Positions 60,090 to 64,000 of a stretch of 64,000 bases of DNA are shown one piece after another (position 1 is the stretch's first letter; each line of letters starts with the position of its first letter). The notes below the pieces were generated by a model. It saw only the letters and a list, made by a program, of their open reading frames with translations, was not told the origin of the DNA and ran no database searches. Position numbers and translations under genes: made by a program. Where the stretch lies: the NCBI RefSeq assembly GCF_032854445.1, contig NC_088306.1, positions 14,379,386 to 14,443,385 of the forward strand, given 5' to 3'. Source of the DNA: Liolophura sinensis. Its lineage: Eukaryota > Mollusca > Polyplacophora > Chitonida > Chitonidae.

Positions 60090-61266
60090 ATGAATTCCCT
60101 GACAATCGCTGTGTTGTTTGCCTGCCTGCTGGGCGTGGTCGTTTGCCAGACCGGTAAGCACCTGTGGAGATCGATGGTTTTAAATACGTTAGCTCAAGAT
60201 CGATATACCAATCTTCAGTCAACAGCCTTAATTTATGTTAACCTAGGTGCAAATTTATGTTAACCTAGGTGCAAATTATGTTAACCTAGGTGCAATTTTA
60301 TAAAATAGGAAAATTAGCTTACGATTTTATATCAACTATATAGGTAGCATTTGAAAACACCATATTTGCCCTGATCTGACAGTATGATAGTAGATTGTCT
60401 TCTTCTCTTTGATCTTTTTAACAAGTATAAATTATTTACCACTTCCATCTATAACTTCTATGCCATTCTTATCTAATGTGATAAACGATTATTTTAGACA
60501 CTCAAAGCTCTTGCCCCGAGGGGTGGAGCGTCACCTGTACTCGATCCCTGACGGAATTCACGGAAGTGAAAAGTCCGAGAAAATTCTGTAAATCCATCGG
60601 TTACATCGCTAACGGCCTCTGTCACACAGGTATGTACTGTAGTGTCTGTCTCGCACAACGATGCAATGTTTGTATCACACAGTGTTGCAAAAGGATGCAG
60701 TCTAAGTGACAAACCTGTACGCAGTGTTACGTAAAGTTACCTAGAAGTAGAAATATACTCACGGGTTTCAACCATGTCGGCAAGATGTAGTGGCCGATGC
60801 ATCAAATCCATCCAGCGTCGGGTTTGAACCTGCACCCTGTGTGTTCCAGCGATTAAAGACAAGCGCCTATAACAAAGGCCAACTCCCAACCTCAAGAATA
60901 TGTGATAGACGTATACGCACCTAGAGTTAATCTCATGGCAATCCTTGGTTAGGTAAAATTTTACTTGCATAAGGTTGTATATGTTTTGTATTTAGAATGT
61001 CACTGATAATATAAGTTCGCCAGGAACTCGCCAGATGTCGGTGGTTTTCTCCAGCACTACTCCGCCCATTAAATCGACTATAATGGTGGGAGTTAAATAT
61101 ACTCTTGTAAGTTGTTAAAAAAACAGGCAAATAAATAAGTAAATCCATGACATTTGAATCGTTCAATACTTTATAACTGAAACTTTTCTAATAAAGTTCT
61201 TTTTTTTTTCTTTCAGCTTCAGGCCAGCTTGTTACTCCAAATGGATGCTGCGAGTATGGAAAATAG
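60090..61266 (+). CDS. Secreted six-cysteine peptide, gene D (3 coding exons)
   Basis: Coding exons are 60090-60153, 60498-60629 and 61217-61266, phase-1 introns, 81 residues. The signal exon follows atgtttcag at 60077; the ATG at 60090 aligns with the starts of C and E. The signal is MNSLTIAVLFACLLGVVVCQ. The mature part reads C-x7-C-x16-C-x10-C-x12-CC-x2-GK, with CPEGWSVTCTRSL and NGCCEYGK. A 22-bp triplicated repeat sits in the second intron (60233-60295). The nearest AATAAA downstream, 61552, is inside a SINE fragment. Net charge is about +1. Secretion is well supported by the signal exon; role unknown. Confidence 0.87.
60233..60295. repeat. 22-bp tandem triplication in gene D intron
   Basis: atgttaacctaggtgcaaat occurs three times in a row, nearly identical. 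Confidence 0.93.
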
Positions 61267-61395
61267 ATCAATCTGCGTGCACTTCATCCTGTGTTAAATA
61301 CCCCTTCAGAAACCTTCGGTACACTTCAAGTGTTGCGTTACAAATTTCCTGTGTTGAATACACTCGCGTCCTTAATGTCGAATGAATGACAATGT

Positions 61396-61534
61396 TTCTT
61401 ATTTATTTATTTATTTATTTATTTATTTGATTGATGTTCTACGAAGTCAAGAATATTTCACTTATACGACGGCGGCCAGCAGGAGACTGGACAGAGCCCG
61501 GAGGAAACCCATGATCATCCGGACGTTGTTGGAA
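61396..61534 (-). mobile_element. SINE family 1, truncated, with long TTTA tail
   Basis: A run of at least seven ttta units precedes the 3' domain. A second partial tail follows, with AATAAA at 61552, downstream of gene D. Confidence 0.8.
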
Positions 61535-61569
61535 GAGTATGGCGTAAATCAAATAAATATATAAATATA

Positions 61570-64000
61570 ATAGATATAGGGTTACCATACCAATCGCGGA
61601 AAAGTCCGATACATCATCACTATCTATGTTTCCAACAAAGACTAAAACAGCACATACAAAGTAACTGGAGTTGTATACGACGACTATTAGGTTGAGTGGA
61701 GAAAACCAGAAAAACCACCGCCGTACAAAACAGAGCAAGAGCTGGATTCGATCCTGCTAAATAGTTGATCAGGGGTTCATCAATTCTGGTAAGAGCGATG
61801 AATGAGCCAGGAAGAGCCTTTCATAGATGCCTTTTATAGATGCCATACTGAAAAAAAATATCCCATCAATACGATAGGATTTTAAAGTTCGAAGAATATC
61901 GGCTATTGAGAAATTGCTGAGAAATTTTACATCTGTGAAGTACAGATATGCATCTCATGTTGGCGGACAAATAATCTGGAGTGAACGTCAGGCTGTGATA
62001 ACCGCCACAAGAGCGTTGTTAACGGCTTAGTGCGACCAACCCCTCACCTCCCCTTCCTCCCTGAACAGTGAGAACATGGGCCATGTATACATTCTTTTGT
62101 TATTTTATTCCAAAAATATAAGATGATTAATTAACAACACTCGACTAATTGATTAAACTGGTTAAGATGATATCCTCTGTTAGTGGTGATTTGAAAACAC
62201 CGACAGGGAATACATAGAATAAACATGGGTCGCAGCGATTCTGCGGAAACATCGGTGTCGCCAGCCGCAAAGTCGTAAGCGTCGTAAGTCCCATTTCCTA
62301 CGCTGATAAATCTGGCAAAACTATACATGTTCGGGTGAGACTCGAGCACACGACCTGGGATGTTAGTGTATTTGACGAGCAGTTGGATAATTTGGTTCAC
62401 GACAAATACGATATCAAGCATATTTTTACCCGAATGCTCGGGACGTTCTATAATCAACATCCGGGGAGTGTAAGGTATATTCTGTCGTGATTTTATACGC
62501 CGTCCCATTTCGGTTTCGTGTGATTGCACGACTTGATGATGTCATTTTTTACAACCTCCAGCGTGGACTTTCACAACAACCACGGCAGGAATCTGTTTGT
62601 AAACATGTCTTAGTGCTGTTACATGAGACTGCGCATGTGTGCTGGATGTATTTGCGCAATATCGTGCAAAACTATAACAGCAATCCTGTTGGCTGAATAT
62701 CAGAAAAGTGTTAAACACATCATTACGTATAACTCGAAAAAGGCAATGAACAAAACAAAATGGCAACTAGTATACAAATACTACCAGGGTTTTATATGCT
62801 CCCTGATCAGCACTCTACAACATGTACCCGTTTAAATGAAGGTTTGTATTAGTTACAATTTGAGACTTGCAAAAGAAAACAGTGTGAACATTTTGATCAG
62901 CACTAAATATTTACTTATACAATATATTATTTATGCACTAGAATACTGGTCTAATTCGATTTATGTGAAACCAAAATTTTAATGAGCAAATAACACGTCG
63001 AAACATCTTTGGCAATTCATGTCCTAGTTATGATTGACAACACTGTGTGCCTTCGATAAAACTTCTGACGATTGGTAAACAGTACAATGTGATCCACCCT
63101 GCTCAATTCATAATTATGACAAGATATTCAATCTGCTGATAGTTTAAACAGTTAAAGGGATCATGTATTTGTACATAAAGACAATCAAGTATGAGTTTTA
63201 TTTATTTATCTATTTACTTGGTTATTCATTCATACTGGAGTCGGAACACAAAGACGTAGAAAGTTGAGAAAGCTTAATTGTTTTTTATTCTATCATTTCT
63301 CCACGTCAGAAAAATCTTACTTTTATACCTATATATATATATTTCTTGAGTGCTGATTAACACCACGCGCAAGAATTTGGCTGGGGGCGTTACAGGAAAT
63401 GTAAATGGCATGAGACACGCTTGTCGTCGATCACCAATTCTCGCCAAAGACCCACAATCAGTGAGATCAGAAGAACATACAAATTCCTGGCCCGAGGCCG
63501 GGATTGAACTCGCACATCTTTATTTTGAGGATACGTGTAAGACTAACTTCTACGAAACAATATAGTTGTAAATAGTCAACAAAAGCACGACTGGATATTC
63601 ACAGTGTAATAACACTACAATAGTTCAGTCTTAACTGCGAAATACTAGTGCTATCGTAAATCAATGACGAACACGGTTTTCTCCAGACAGTAAATTTCGC
63701 TGATCCCCTTGTTTCCCGATTACGTCATCGTCCGGGTTGTCTAAGACAGACCCTTCATGCAATTACCCAAGAAATCCCAGCCTTTAAGGTAACGTTTGTG
63801 TCGAATTTAAACTGATGCACACTCGCTTAAAACAGTTGCCAGGATATTGTATGAGGCTGTGTGATGTTCAGCATTTGGTTTGTGATTTGGAAGCCCTGTA
63901 AAATAAAATACATCGAAAATTATGATTACATTCAAACGAACTGGAATTCGTCGTCCACCTTATCGAAACTTTATTTACTTGTTTATTTTCTTTCATTCGC
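61570..64000. other. No gene established
   Basis: A 132-codon minus-strand frame at 62131-62529 begins on GTG; its first useful ATG gives a shorter protein with no family I recognise. No splice or signal support was found. The rest shows short frames and AT-rich spacer. Confidence 0.4.

Noticed and set aside
60494-60712. 72-codon minus-strand frame
   Set aside because: Antisense shadow of the cysteine exon of gene D.
62131-62529. 132-codon minus-strand frame
   Set aside because: Starts on GTG, no recognised domain, no splice or signal support.
1-64000. CRISPR arrays, operons, riboswitches
   Set aside because: None seen, and the sequence is eukaryotic; the regular repeats are minisatellites or SINEs.

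Overview
The window is eukaryotic. It shows GT-AG introns, TATA-like boxes, AATAAA signals, tRNA-derived SINEs with TTTA-rich or CACT-rich tails, and decayed Ty3/gypsy, Harbinger and hAT-like elements. The two SINE types resemble mollusc/lophotrochozoan elements with a shared 3' domain of the MetaSINE kind. With the methyl-end fatty acid desaturase, this suggests a lophotrochozoan, probably a mollusc. That placement rests on recognition by eye. Open frames of 60-100 codons are mostly chance or lie inside repeats, so genes were found by splice sites and cysteine patterns.

The main content is a dispersed family of five small secreted cysteine-rich peptide genes, called A to E here. A (2.66-6.95 kb), B (24.15-29.53 kb), C (43.7-46.0 kb) and D (58.0-61.3 kb) are on the plus strand; E (51.57-54.76 kb) is on the minus strand. 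Each has a noncoding first exon behind a TATA-like box, a signal-peptide exon, an exon with cysteines 1-4, and a last coding exon of exactly 50 nt with the CC pair and a Gly-Lys end. All coding introns are phase 1. The shared pattern is C-x7-C-x15/16-C-x10-12-C-x12-CC-x2-GK-stop. I cannot match it to a named defensin, toxin or pheromone family. A and B are strongly basic; C, D and E are near neutral and very alike. D and E are head-to-head copies with homologous promoters and upstream flanks in inverted orientation, separated by about 2.4 kb.

The only other clear host protein gene is a minus-strand methyl-end (omega-3/omega-6 type) fatty acid desaturase with a 347-codon CDS in one exon (12.6-13.7 kb). 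Two further loci deserve attention. One is a minus-strand ORF built from a 27-bp minisatellite, whose nine-residue repeat shows an excess of synonymous change (42.2-42.6 kb). The other is a minus-strand promoter with two perfect heat-shock elements and a TATA box in front of a short, apparently noncoding transcription unit (37.2-37.8 kb).

The rest is repeat-rich spacer: at least 27 copies or fragments of SINE family 1, two of SINE family 2, two families of longer dispersed repeats, several tandem repeats, a gypsy remnant (32.8-36.4 kb), a reverse-transcriptase fragment (30.5-31.1 kb), a Harbinger transposase pseudogene (49.3-50.0 kb) and a hAT-like fragment (38.7-38.9 kb).
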